Source: a virus. Taken from it: a stretch of DNA of 64,000 bases. A program made the translations under genes and the position numbers. The notes under the pieces were generated by a model that ran no database searches, was not told where the DNA came from, and worked only from the letters and a program-made list of their open reading frames with translations. Positions 23,978-31,692 of this stretch are shown piece by piece. The DNA is taken from positions 85,877-149,876 of the IMG/VR virus record IMGVR_UViG_3300027365_000009, one strand, 5' to 3'. The number at the start of each line of letters is the position of its first letter. The first letter of the stretch is position 1.

Positions 23978-24358
23978 ATGTCCGCAAGTGCTGTTTATTC
24001 AGATAACGTCCTGATTGATCTCATCGCTGAGAAGCTGTCCCAGTACCAGGAGATTCTGATCTCCCGCGTAGCAAGCGGACGTACACAAGACCAATCCATT
24101 GAACCCACCATGATCCTGTCAATCGATGAACTCAAGACCTTGACGGGTCGTCGTCGTGGTCGTCAAGCATTCATCGAAGCATTCATCGAAGGACTTGAAG
24201 AAAAGGGCCTTTCTGTGGAACGTCTCAAACACAACCGTTTTGCGGTAACAAAACCCGCAGATAACCTCCCCACTGAGTTTGATTCATTTGAAGAATTCAG
24301 TGAGCTGTATGATGAGGTCATCAGCGAGTTAGAACTCGAACAGGAAGAAGCCGCTTAA
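23978..24358 (+). CDS. Hypothetical protein, 126 aa
   Basis: ATG 23978 after GAAGGAG. The middle carries a basic patch (SIDELKTLTGRRRGRQAFIE) and the C-terminal 30 residues are strongly acidic (ELYDEVISELELEQEEAA). The central region may be a DNA- or RNA-binding helix-turn-helix. A strong terminator follows. Function unknown. Confidence 0.7.
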   Translation: MSASAVYSDNVLIDLIAEKLSQYQEILISRVASGRTQDQSIEPTMILSIDELKTLTGRRRGRQAFIEAFIEGLEEKGLSVERLKHNRFAVTKPADNLPTEFDSFEEFSELYDEVISELELEQEEAA

Positions 24359-24367
24359 CTTATAAAC

Positions 24368-24387
24368 GCCCTCCCGCCGGGGAGGGC
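24368..24387 (+). terminator. Terminator hairpin
   Basis: GCCCTCCC / GGGAGGGC with loop GCCG, 9 bases after the stop codon at 24358. Confidence 0.8.
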
Positions 24388-24390
24388 TAT

Positions 24391-24400
24391 CTATATTCAC
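24391..24400 (+). promoter_or_regulatory. Variant early-type promoter motif CTATATTCAC
   Basis: CTATATTCAC differs from the CTATATCACT motif by one inserted T. It lies directly after a terminator and 22 bases before the ATG at 24422. Confidence 0.4.
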
Positions 24401-24421
24401 TTTCACTTTTTTGGAGTTGTT

Positions 24422-25357
24422 ATGAGTTCGGTTGAGGCCCGTTTAAAAAACTTAGAAGATGCTTTTCGTTATCTCTCTTCTCAGCTCGATGCGGCCTTCC
24501 CCACCATGGGACTTGGCGGGGAGAGCGATGTAATGGACGCCACCCTACGGGAGATTCGTGATTTAACTGCAGAGCAACAGCTTCGCGGGGAAACGGAATC
24601 CGCTGAACTCTTCCGTCGTATTGTCCCGAAACTGGATGCTTCGGTAGGAAAACGTAACGAGACATTCTATCCGCGCGACCTTCTGCGTCCCACAATAGAA
24701 CGGTACAGTGGGATTCATGCTGTTGAACGGTGGATGAAGGATTTCTATCTGGGTCGGGGTTTTGATCTTCCTATCATTGCCAGCTTTGCGAAGCAACTCC
24801 GAGAGACTTTCATTCGTAAAGCCCGGGAGAATCCTGTTGAGGAACCACCAACCACAGCCAAGGAAGGTGTGGTATTTCGTCACCGTATGGGACTCTGGTT
24901 TCGTATGACAATCGAACACCGGACAGGAGAACGTCATCAGGTTGATGTCGGGTGGGAGGATGCCAATAAGTTCGGCTTTGATCTCCAGTGGCCCACCATT
25001 CTGATCACCACAGAAGTGGAATGGGAACCTCGTCCGATTGGACCCCACCGCCGCATTGAGTTACTGCGTTACGATGACCTCACTCGGGTTTTCCGCCAGC
25101 TGGCGAAGACCGTAGGAATTGAACTCCCCTTCCAACACACCAGCCATTTTAAGCCTGGTCCAATCGACAACCCCGTCGCGGTGGTAGGCTTTGGGAAAAA
25201 GGCCCTCAACTGGTCTGTCCATGGGGAAGTCCTGATCAATAACAGTACCATCGGGACCCCGCATTGGGTACGTATCCCATATGCAGGACTCCATGAACTC
25301 CACATGCTCCATCCTGACCACCCCATTTCTCAGAAGGTAACCGATGATGATGGATAA
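24422..25357 (+). CDS. Hypothetical protein, 311 aa
   Basis: ATG 24422 after TTGGAG. The N-terminal 70 residues look helical with coiled-coil character (VEARLKNLEDAFRYLSSQLD; REIRDLTAEQQL). The rest is mixed, with a tryptophan-rich stretch (LWFRMTIEHR; VDVGWEDANKFGFDLQWP). No known motif. Its end overlaps the next gene by 14 bases. Confidence 0.7.
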   Translation: MSSVEARLKNLEDAFRYLSSQLDAAFPTMGLGGESDVMDATLREIRDLTAEQQLRGETESAELFRRIVPKLDASVGKRNETFYPRDLLRPTIERYSGIHAVERWMKDFYLGRGFDLPIIASFAKQLRETFIRKARENPVEEPPTTAKEGVVFRHRMGLWFRMTIEHRTGERHQVDVGWEDANKFGFDLQWPTILITTEVEWEPRPIGPHRRIELLRYDDLTRVFRQLAKTVGIELPFQHTSHFKPGPIDNPVAVVGFGKKALNWSVHGEVLINNSTIGTPHWVRIPYAGLHELHMLHPDHPISQKVTDDDG

Positions 25358-25895
25358 GTATTACACCGGCGTAGGGAGCCGCAATACCCCAAAGGAAATT
25401 CAAGCTTGGGAGAGCCGTCTAGCGACCGAACTTGAACAACGTGGATATAAGGTACGCACAGGCGGCGCACAAGGCTCTGACAAGGCATTCGAATGGGGAG
25501 TAGGGAATGTGTTCCGCAAAGAGGTTTACGTCCCTTGGGAGGGCTTTAACGGCTATTCTGAAGGACCTGGAGTCATTGTCGCCCCAACCTTGAACAATTA
25601 CCATCAAGCGGTTGAGATTGCCGCCTCCATACACCCCGCTTGGAACCGCCTTACCAGGGGCGCACGCGCGCTACATATCCGCAACGTCTACCAGGTATTG
25701 GGACAGGACCTTAATACCCCCAGTCAGTTTCTTCTGTGCTGGGCCGAGTATCAGGGTAAAACGAGAACGGCGGTAAAAGGCGGGACAAACACTGCCGTGC
25801 AGCTGGCACGCCAACATCATGTTCCAGTGATTAACCTTTTCGGCGCCCCTAGCTACGACGCCATTTACGAAAAAGTCCAACCGTACCTCATTTGA
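25344..25895 (+). CDS. SLOG/DprA-like Rossmann nucleotide-binding protein
   Basis: 183 residues starting at one of three consecutive ATGs (25344, 25347, 25350), AAGGT upstream. YYTGVGSRNTPKEI, then RTGGAQGSDKAFEWG, is the glycine-rich signature of the SLOG superfamily (DprA/LOG-like), with the loop GGA.GSD expected to hold a nucleotide or ligand phosphate. A later VIVAPTL and the C-terminal VPVINLFG are the usual beta strands. Related stand-alone proteins are common in phages. SLOG domains sense or cut nucleotide signals in several immune systems, so an anti-signalling role is conceivable but unproved; a recombination-mediator role is the alternative. Confidence 0.7.
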   Translation: MMMDKYYTGVGSRNTPKEIQAWESRLATELEQRGYKVRTGGAQGSDKAFEWGVGNVFRKEVYVPWEGFNGYSEGPGVIVAPTLNNYHQAVEIAASIHPAWNRLTRGARALHIRNVYQVLGQDLNTPSQFLLCWAEYQGKTRTAVKGGTNTAVQLARQHHVPVINLFGAPSYDAIYEKVQPYLI

Positions 25896-25932
25896 TCTAA
25901 CCGAGAGAGTCCCCACGATAGGAGGGTCTCGT

Positions 25933-26628
25933 ATGGCGCTTCAAATTGGTAAGTTAATAAGGAAGACGTTTGAAAGCCCGGATGGCTTATTTCATCTCTA
26001 CACCTTATACTGTCCAGGGGGTCATTTCGAGACGGCCGTTTACCGTGGAGACGATGCACCACCTCCCAGAAAAACGGTGGAGTATCAACTCAGTGGGGAA
26101 TGGATCACCCATCCTCGATACGGCAAAGAGTTCGAGATTTCCCGATGGCAGAAAACAGGCCGACCCGACCATCGTGGAGAAAGTAAAGTCATGTTGCGGG
26201 TCATGAAAAAACTCAAGGAGTCCGATGTGAAAGACGAAGCATACTACCAGCAAGACCAAGACGTCATCTGGAAACATGAGCGCGATGTATTCATGGAGCA
26301 GGTGATCGATGCTGTCGATAAACGGATCGTACAGGCTGAAGAGGATCTCAACGAGTACCCCGCTGATAAACTCCATGAGTTGATGACTAACCATATCCGC
26401 GGTACAGCAGGTGACGTCCTCGGTGTGTTGGATAACGGCGGATCAGGTCATGGGTATTTTGTTATCGAGAAAACCGACGACCTGGGGATGTTGCCGGCTT
26501 CTCAGGAAGTCTATCATCAGTCCCGAGATAAAGACCAGATGAAGGTGGGTCTGGATATTGCCGAAAAAGGATCTCTTGCAAAAGAACTCCTGGATCGAGT
26601 ATCTAATCAGGACGACATCGAAGAGTGA
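25933..26628 (+). CDS. RecD2-type OB-domain-like protein
   Basis: 231 residues; ATG 25933 with GATAGGAGG upstream. Residues about 20-75 (FHLYTLYCPGGHFETAVYRG, then GEWITHPRYGKEF) resemble the N-terminal OB domain of RecD2 helicases, where GEWV.HP.YG.QF is the typical end. No helicase motifs follow; the remainder is charged and helical (WKHERDVFMEQVIDAVDKRI). It may bind single-stranded DNA or a partner helicase. The assignment rests on the HP.YG.(E/Q)F block alone. Confidence 0.5.
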   Translation: MALQIGKLIRKTFESPDGLFHLYTLYCPGGHFETAVYRGDDAPPPRKTVEYQLSGEWITHPRYGKEFEISRWQKTGRPDHRGESKVMLRVMKKLKESDVKDEAYYQQDQDVIWKHERDVFMEQVIDAVDKRIVQAEEDLNEYPADKLHELMTNHIRGTAGDVLGVLDNGGSGHGYFVIEKTDDLGMLPASQEVYHQSRDKDQMKVGLDIAEKGSLAKELLDRVSNQDDIEE

Positions 26629-26635
26629 CATAACA

Positions 26636-26662
26636 AGCCTCCTTATCGGGAGGCTTTTTTTT
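26636..26662 (+). terminator. Rho-independent terminator
   Basis: AGCCTCC / GGAGGCT around a short loop, then a run of ten T. A textbook intrinsic terminator, 8 bases after the stop. Confidence 0.95.
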
Positions 26663-26685
26663 TTACATTCCAACCATTTTTAGGT

Positions 26686-26694
26686 CTATATCAC
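26686..26694 (+). promoter_or_regulatory. Early-type promoter motif CTATATCAC
   Basis: CTATATCAC preceded by TTTTTAGGT, just behind a terminator and about 46 bases upstream of the ATG at 26741. Confidence 0.6.
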
Positions 26695-26740
26695 AGACAT
26701 GAAGAAGCCCACATAACTAAGAACCCCAATGGAGTTTCCC

Positions 26741-26869
26741 ATGACCATCGAACAGAAAGTCGCCATGCGCCAAGCCCTTCGCCGCCTGGATCGTCAAGAC
26801 CTACATAAGAAACGCGAAGAACAGCGCCGTAAGGCCGCTTTGGCCCGTATTCTGCGCCAACACCAATAA
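26741..26869 (+). CDS. 42-residue basic helical peptide
   Basis: ATG 26741 after ATGGAG encodes MTIEQKVAMRQALRRLDRQD followed by 22 more residues, ending in LRQHQ. It is almost wholly charged and helical, net strongly positive, as expected of a nucleic-acid or RNAP-binding early peptide. It is the first frame behind an early-type promoter motif. Function unknown. Confidence 0.65.
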   Translation: MTIEQKVAMRQALRRLDRQDLHKKREEQRRKAALARILRQHQ

Positions 26870-26914
26870 ATGCTACATACACCATAAAACGAAAGAACCA
26901 TAAGGAGTACGATC

Positions 26915-27454
26915 ATGAACTTCAACTTCGCCAATGCCTCTCTTGCCGGTGAGATGGGTATCCCTGTTAACGAAGAGTATGACATCAACCAGGTTATGAG
27001 TGTCTTTAATAACATCAGTGACGCGGCACGCTCCCGCATTCACGAACTGATTGATGACACACCTGTTGTAGTAATTGACCACATGGAAGTACCAATGGCG
27101 GCCGTTGTTGTGTTGAACAATGAGCCCCACTTTGCCCTGAATGCCGACACCTTCAACAACCTCTTTGAAGGCGAGGAAAACGCCGTCATTGAGATCATTG
27201 CGCATGAAGCCTGCCATCTACAGCAGGTGCGGGATGGACGCCTTATCATCGACAACACTACCCGCACCCTCACCTGGGAAGGGAAAGCGTACGACGCGGA
27301 TGAGATTGACCCCTACGACGAATCCTATCTGGATCTCCCATGGGAGTTTGAAGCCCATGAGGCGGGACTCAAAGAACTGGTTAAACTCGGCCGGTTTGAT
27401 TCCTTAGACGAAGGGTGGGCTACCCTTCGTGAAGCATACCAGAACCTGATCTAA
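26915..27454 (+). CDS. Putative zinc metalloprotease
   Basis: 179 residues; ATG 26915 after AAGGAG. IIEIIAHEACHLQQ-type helix: HEACH fits the HExxH zinc-binding motif (residues about 92-96), and a downstream LPWEFEAHEAG supplies a glutamate (E-x-x-A) suitable as the third ligand, the pattern of small phage-encoded peptidases with a ...PWE.EA tail. No signal peptide, so it probably acts in the host cytoplasm. The substrate is unknown; a host defence or regulatory protein, or a phage precursor, are both possible. Confidence 0.65.
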   Translation: MNFNFANASLAGEMGIPVNEEYDINQVMSVFNNISDAARSRIHELIDDTPVVVIDHMEVPMAAVVVLNNEPHFALNADTFNNLFEGEENAVIEIIAHEACHLQQVRDGRLIIDNTTRTLTWEGKAYDADEIDPYDESYLDLPWEFEAHEAGLKELVKLGRFDSLDEGWATLREAYQNLI

Positions 27455-27481
27455 CCCAACGAAAGAAAAAAGGAAACCAAA

Positions 27482-27745
27482 ATGACCACTATCGCTATCC
27501 TCGATATCGCTCTCTTCATCGCCTTCACCGGCATGGCCGTACTGAAAGCGGCCAGTTGCTGGGATCATAAAGACATCCCCGATCGTCGGGATATCGCTGC
27601 TTGGACCGTTGCCCTGTGTGTTATCGCCTACGGACTGAGCGCCATCCTAGGACTCGTCTTTGCTGCGCTTGGCATGTTTGTATGGGCCCTCTCTGTTGTA
27701 GTAAAAGGTTTGACGTTACGTTTCAATCGTCATCTCGCGGAATAA
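27482..27745 (+). CDS. Small membrane protein, 87 aa
   Basis: ATG 27482 after AAAAGGAAACC. Two or three hydrophobic helices: IAILDIALFIAFTGMAVLKA, then TVALCVIAYGLSAIL continuing into GLVFAALGMFVWALSVV. A short loop with DHKDIPDRRD lies between them. Inner-membrane location is likely; function unknown. A terminator follows. Confidence 0.7.
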   Translation: MTTIAILDIALFIAFTGMAVLKAASCWDHKDIPDRRDIAAWTVALCVIAYGLSAILGLVFAALGMFVWALSVVVKGLTLRFNRHLAE

Positions 27746-27749
27746 CATC

Positions 27750-27776
27750 AAGGGCCCACAACGGGCCCTTATTTTT
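27750..27776 (+). terminator. Rho-independent terminator
   Basis: AAGGGCCC / GGGCCCTT with loop ACAAC, then ATTTTTT; 5 bases after the stop. Confidence 0.9.
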
Positions 27777-27802
27777 TACTTGTAAACCCGAAGGTACTGA
27801 CC

Positions 27803-28369
27803 ATGTACACCGATATGTCTTTATTCAACGCCGATACCCGCCAATGTTTTCAAGACTTTCTTGGCGAGCTTCTTCTCGCACATGGGGAGGGGGAAGTCCC
27901 GGACTTTGCACTGAAGGAAAACGACCGCCCAGATAAATGTGATCGCAATACCCTGTATGTTGATATATGCCGCGATGTAGTTGAGTTACGTCGTCCTTTC
28001 CCCCAAATGCATGGACTGATTGATCACTTGGTCGAGCGTGTAAGTCTTCCTTACCTGTTGACTAAAAAACCTGATCAAGGTGTTGTCTCAATCACAGATG
28101 CGATGTCGGGACTCCTTCAACGGCTCTACCCGAGTCATCAAAAGATTCATCGCCTTAAGTTAGACCATGACAACCGATTTGGGCGCGATGTGGTCAACTA
28201 TGCAACTTTCCGAAATGAACTGCGAGCGTCGTTCTATCGGTTAGAGAAAGAACCCGCCGTAAAGGCGGTAAGGATCGCCATCACCTCTTCGGGCATGGTG
28301 TCGATCACAGTAATGAGTAGCCGTGGAATTCCCATTTCCGAATACACCCGCCGTTTCACTTTCCAATAA
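27803..28369 (+). CDS. Hypothetical protein, 188 aa
   Basis: ATG 27803 after CGAAGG. Soluble, slightly basic C-terminal half with many Arg and aromatic residues (SFYRLEKEPAVKAVRIAITS). No recognised domain. The next gene starts 10 bases after its stop. Function unknown. Confidence 0.7.
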   Translation: MYTDMSLFNADTRQCFQDFLGELLLAHGEGEVPDFALKENDRPDKCDRNTLYVDICRDVVELRRPFPQMHGLIDHLVERVSLPYLLTKKPDQGVVSITDAMSGLLQRLYPSHQKIHRLKLDHDNRFGRDVVNYATFRNELRASFYRLEKEPAVKAVRIAITSSGMVSITVMSSRGIPISEYTRRFTFQ

Positions 28370-28379
28370 AGGAATACTC

Positions 28380-28541
28380 ATGGCCGATAATAGTCTTAAT
28401 GCCCTGATGAAACAGTATCAGGATACCAATCGGGAACATCCGGAACCGTCACCACAGAAGGTGTTGAAAAACGAACTCGATCGGGCCTTCGAGCGTAGCC
28501 GTACTCACCGAACGGTGGAAATCAACTTTATCGGTCTCTAA
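28380..28541 (+). CDS. Hypothetical protein, 53 aa
   Basis: ATG 28380 preceded by AAAGGAATACTC. Short charged protein (LMKQYQDTNREHPEPSPQ; NELDRAFERSRTHR) lying between two longer genes with 10-base gaps, so part of one operon. Function unknown. Confidence 0.65.
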   Translation: MADNSLNALMKQYQDTNREHPEPSPQKVLKNELDRAFERSRTHRTVEINFIGL

Positions 28542-28551
28542 GGAAAACATC

Positions 28552-29352
28552 ATGAAAACGTTCATCTACATTGTACTAAGCTTTCTGTTTTTCGGTATCA
28601 CGGCCGAAGCCCATGCCGACTGGTGGTATAAAGAAACACCCTCTTTTCTGAGCGACCAGTACCCTGACACGCTTTCCTGCCGTACAGACGGTTTAAACCA
28701 CTCGGGGAAATTGAGTGTTCTCTGTTATCCTAAAGGGATTGCAGCTACGGAACAAGTCCTGGTGAAAACCACCGACGGGAAGGTTCAGGTCGAAAGCCAT
28801 GACACTGTGGCCATAGCGAATTGCAGTCAGGGTCTGTGTGTGGATACGCGCTACGGCGATTACATGGGAAAACTGGACCTTTCGCGTCTTCCCGACGCTT
28901 CAAGAAAAATACTCGGGTTAGATTTCATTAAGGTCTTCAGTGGGTACTACCTCCATCTCAACGACGACGATATCATCGTTGCCTATCGGGTGGGGACAGG
29001 TCCGTTAGCGGACGATTTCCCGATTCCACTGATCGAAGACGACGCTGGTGCATTCTATCATGACCTGGCGGGTGTCGAGGAGACCACTGAGTCGGCGATC
29101 ACCGTCAGCGCACCCCAGGGATCGTCCATGTCCGGAGGTCAAACTGACGAAACCTACGATCTCTGGTGCGACCCTCGAGGAGATTACTGCTATTACACTA
29201 CCGACGATGGGACGGGATACGAGCTCACACGTGAAGAGCTCACTACGTACATCCCGATCGCACAGGACACCAGTGATTGCGACATGGAAGTGTGCTATGA
29301 TGCTGACATGAATGTCATTGGTCTCAATCCTCAATATCACCTCTACGATTGA
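28552..29352 (+). CDS. Exported cysteine-containing protein with signal peptide
   Basis: 266 residues; ATG 28552 after TAAGGAAAAC. It begins with a Sec signal: MK, hydrophobic FIYIVLSFLFFGITAEA, then HADWWY with likely cleavage after AHA. The mature part has many Cys in pairs (SC...C; NCSQGLC; WCDPRGDYC; DCDMEVC), as expected of a periplasmic protein with disulfides, and it is acidic. The DPRGDYC and MEVC segments are reminiscent of calcium-binding turns but no domain is recognised. A phage protein sent to the periplasm could act in superinfection exclusion, lysis control or host-envelope change; this is inference. Confidence 0.7.
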   Translation: MKTFIYIVLSFLFFGITAEAHADWWYKETPSFLSDQYPDTLSCRTDGLNHSGKLSVLCYPKGIAATEQVLVKTTDGKVQVESHDTVAIANCSQGLCVDTRYGDYMGKLDLSRLPDASRKILGLDFIKVFSGYYLHLNDDDIIVAYRVGTGPLADDFPIPLIEDDAGAFYHDLAGVEETTESAITVSAPQGSSMSGGQTDETYDLWCDPRGDYCYYTTDDGTGYELTREELTTYIPIAQDTSDCDMEVCYDADMNVIGLNPQYHLYD

Positions 29353-29408
29353 CCTACGCAGCACCGATTACCGAAGTTACTCACCAACGAAATTATAAAG
29401 AGGACTCT

Positions 29409-29999
29409 ATGTCAAATCTGCTGGCCAACATCCTGGAAGAGGACGTTCGCATGACCCAATACAAAAAAGCGCTGAAGGCGCTGGAGGACGTCATCCGTGA
29501 TGACGAGTATCGGACCATTGAGGACTCCGCTGTCGCGCAAGCTGGAGTGGTTGTCGCGGACTTCACGTTGGGTGCTGTCGCCCTGCGGTGGATCTTCACC
29601 AACTACACCTATTTCTTCATTGATCTGATGAAGGAAATGGGTCGGCTGAGTTACGTCCTTAAGGATCGTCAAACCAAGTACGATCCCTATAAGACATCGG
29701 TGTCGATGATCGCCACATTCTGCTTGTGGGTAGTAAAAGATTATGCCGCTGAGCGGGAAGGTCGTATCACACCCGCAATGGGTCTCAGAGAAGCGAACCG
29801 CGTGATGCGTTCACTGAAAGTCCCGGATGACATTCAAATTCACGTTCGGTCGGCGTTCCGACACCATTTCAGGCTGTACATCTCGGAATCCGGATGCTAC
29901 CACTGTGGTCTTACCCAGATGGTAGCGGAGGGTACAGTCTCCCCCAAAACGGGCTGGGGGAGCGGCACGGTCGTTCGCCTTCCCTCAGGTAACAAGTGA
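29409..29999 (+). CDS. Hypothetical protein, 196 aa
   Basis: ATG 29409 preceded by AAAGAGGAC. Largely helical; residues about 45-75 include hydrophobic stretches (VVVADFTLGAVALRWIFTNY) without being a clear membrane helix. A C-terminal CYHCG pair could be half of a metal site. A strong terminator follows. Function unknown. Confidence 0.7.
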   Translation: MSNLLANILEEDVRMTQYKKALKALEDVIRDDEYRTIEDSAVAQAGVVVADFTLGAVALRWIFTNYTYFFIDLMKEMGRLSYVLKDRQTKYDPYKTSVSMIATFCLWVVKDYAAEREGRITPAMGLREANRVMRSLKVPDDIQIHVRSAFRHHFRLYISESGCYHCGLTQMVAEGTVSPKTGWGSGTVVRLPSGNK

Positions 30000-30008
30000 G
30001 TGATCCAT

Positions 30009-30051
30009 GAGGCCCCCGCGGGGGTCTCTTTTTTTTTTCGTTTTTTTTTTT
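30009..30051 (+). terminator. Rho-independent terminator with double T tract
   Basis: GAGGCCCCCG / CGGGGGTCTC, followed by two runs of about ten and eleven T separated by CG, then the next gene. Very strong terminator; the doubled T run is unusual. Confidence 0.95.
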
Positions 30052-30089
30052 GTTCCCAATCACATGTACTAACTACAACAGGGAACAGA

Positions 30090-30476
30090 ATGATGCCATC
30101 TACCACCTACGCAGCCACTGAGCGTGTTAAACTCCAAGATCCGCTATTATTAAAGTATGCTGCATTGGCTGCCAATTACACCATTCATGACGTATTGCCT
30201 TCAGGGGAATTGCTCATCGGTGAATATCCCGAAGGTTACTGGAATCCCCTATCCTGTAGCGTAAGTGCCCTACACCTGACAGGAACGCTCAGTATGAGTG
30301 TCTCTTCGGTATTACAGCAAGGTCACGGCGTGATGCCCTATTACCAGATTACGGTGTGGTCGCCTTATCTCCCCGGACGACCATTGATTCTCCACGGAAG
30401 CCAATACCCGCAGCTTTATCGGGACGCCGTCACGCTCCTGGCGGCACAATGCTACATCGCGACCATCGACGATTAA
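30090..30476 (+). CDS. Hypothetical protein, 128 aa
   Basis: Start at ATG 30090 or 30093 (CAGGGAACAG upstream). Rich in Leu, Tyr and Ser, possibly beta-rich, with no recognised motif. Its stop is 11 bases before the exonuclease gene, so the two are probably on one transcript. Function unknown. Confidence 0.6.
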   Translation: MMPSTTYAATERVKLQDPLLLKYAALAANYTIHDVLPSGELLIGEYPEGYWNPLSCSVSALHLTGTLSMSVSSVLQQGHGVMPYYQITVWSPYLPGRPLILHGSQYPQLYRDAVTLLAAQCYIATIDD

Positions 30477-30487
30477 AAGGAAACCCC

Positions 30488-30919
30488 ATGTACTTCTTTA
30501 TTGATTGTGAGTTTAACTCGTTAGGCGGGAACCTCATTTCTTTGGCGCTAGTAGCGGAAGACGGAGTGCATGAGTTCTATGAGGTGTTAAAACTCAACGA
30601 ACCGATAGATCCCTGGGTCGAAGAAAACGTCATGCCTCATCTTGAGAAAGACGCCATCGAATATGCGATCTTCCAAGACAAGCTAAAGAAGTTCCTCAAG
30701 CAATTCCCTAAAGTCCACGTGCTTGCCGATTACCCCATCGATTTGAAACACTTCTGTCAATCGATCGAAACGGGTGCCGGAGATTGGATGGAAATTCAGC
30801 CCCTGGTACTTGAAATTGACGACGATTTGTCAGCTAAGGCATCCAAGGTCCCACACAACGCTCTACATGATGCTCGGGCCCTGAGGGAGTCATGGTTGAA
30901 AAAGGAAGGAGTACTTTAA
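30488..30919 (+). CDS. DEDD 3'-5' exonuclease-like protein
   Basis: 143 residues; ATG 30488 after AAAAGGAAACC. Exo I: MYFFIDCEFNSLGGNLISLA (D-x-E). Exo II: VLADYPIDLKHF with Asp. Exo III: VPHNALHDARALRESW, H-x(4)-D, so the DEDDh subtype of the RNase T/DnaQ fold. It is shorter than RNase T (about 215 residues) but has all four carboxylates and the His. It probably trims DNA or RNA 3' ends using two metal ions. The next gene follows after one base. Confidence 0.8.
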   Translation: MYFFIDCEFNSLGGNLISLALVAEDGVHEFYEVLKLNEPIDPWVEENVMPHLEKDAIEYAIFQDKLKKFLKQFPKVHVLADYPIDLKHFCQSIETGAGDWMEIQPLVLEIDDDLSAKASKVPHNALHDARALRESWLKKEGVL

Positions 30920-30920
30920 G

Positions 30921-31652
30921 ATGTCCAAGCCACACACTCGCCACACAATGAAATATCAAAAACCCCTGTCGCCTGAAGAGTTGGTGGTTAAGAAACCTCA
31001 ACGCAGAAGCTCGGGCGAAGGATTGCTACGCCGATTGATGGCGAGTAGCTACCCTCACGCCATATTTGCCAACACAGCTTATAAGCTGGTAGATGGGATC
31101 GATAAAGAACAATTCGAGCTTTCTCAAGAACAAATCCTCAGTGAGTTGGCTAAAGTGGAAGGAGAATTTAGCTTTCTCGACTTCCCACGTTACATCGAAC
31201 TAAAGCGTCACGACGAGGGTATAGTTGTTACCTTTCGCCGCCTAATACTCGACGATTCCGCATCGACCATTAAAGACCAACGCCACCACCATGAGGATTT
31301 AGCGGAATACCACCTCAATGTTGATGATTCTGTCGTAATTGATCGGGTTGAAGACATTGTTATGGAGTGGGCTAATGCCCATTATCACGTAGCCGTTCCG
31401 TTCCAGCTTCGGACGAAGAACATTAATGATTCAGAATGGGTTCTTCAGAGCAAAGTAATGAAAGCGGAACGTAACACATGGGACCTTAGAGATGTGAAGT
31501 TTGCAAAAGAAGCCCACAACGGCGTGTTTTCTGATGTAGTAAACGCGATGAAAGCGAGTATGGAGAAACCGCGGTTTCATGTCGCCATGACCCCCAAAGC
31601 CATCTTCTGTTTTGATCAGGGTCTAAAGATCACTACTGCCCGTATTAAGTAA
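30921..31652 (+). CDS. Hypothetical protein, 243 aa
   Basis: ATG 30921, one base after the exonuclease stop, with GGAAGGAG upstream, so translationally linked. Basic N-terminus (KKPQRRSSGEGLLRRLM), mixed remainder with a His cluster (DQRHHHEDLAEYHLN). No recognised domain; partnership with the exonuclease is inferred only from gene order. Confidence 0.7.
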   Translation: MSKPHTRHTMKYQKPLSPEELVVKKPQRRSSGEGLLRRLMASSYPHAIFANTAYKLVDGIDKEQFELSQEQILSELAKVEGEFSFLDFPRYIELKRHDEGIVVTFRRLILDDSASTIKDQRHHHEDLAEYHLNVDDSVVIDRVEDIVMEWANAHYHVAVPFQLRTKNINDSEWVLQSKVMKAERNTWDLRDVKFAKEAHNGVFSDVVNAMKASMEKPRFHVAMTPKAIFCFDQGLKITTARIK

Positions 31653-31661
31653 CGGCATACA

Positions 31662-31684
31662 CTCCCTCCCGGTATGGGAGGGAG
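31662..31684. terminator. Bidirectional terminator between convergent genes
   Basis: CTCCCTCCC / GGGAGGGAG with loop GGTAT. It lies between the plus-strand gene ending at 31652 and the minus-strand gene ending at 31693. Confidence 0.85.
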
Positions 31685-31692
31685 GTATGTCA

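Noticed and set aside
30029-30051. Two adjacent poly-T runs
   Set aside because: Explained as the T tract of a strong intrinsic terminator; only the duplication is odd and may be slippage.
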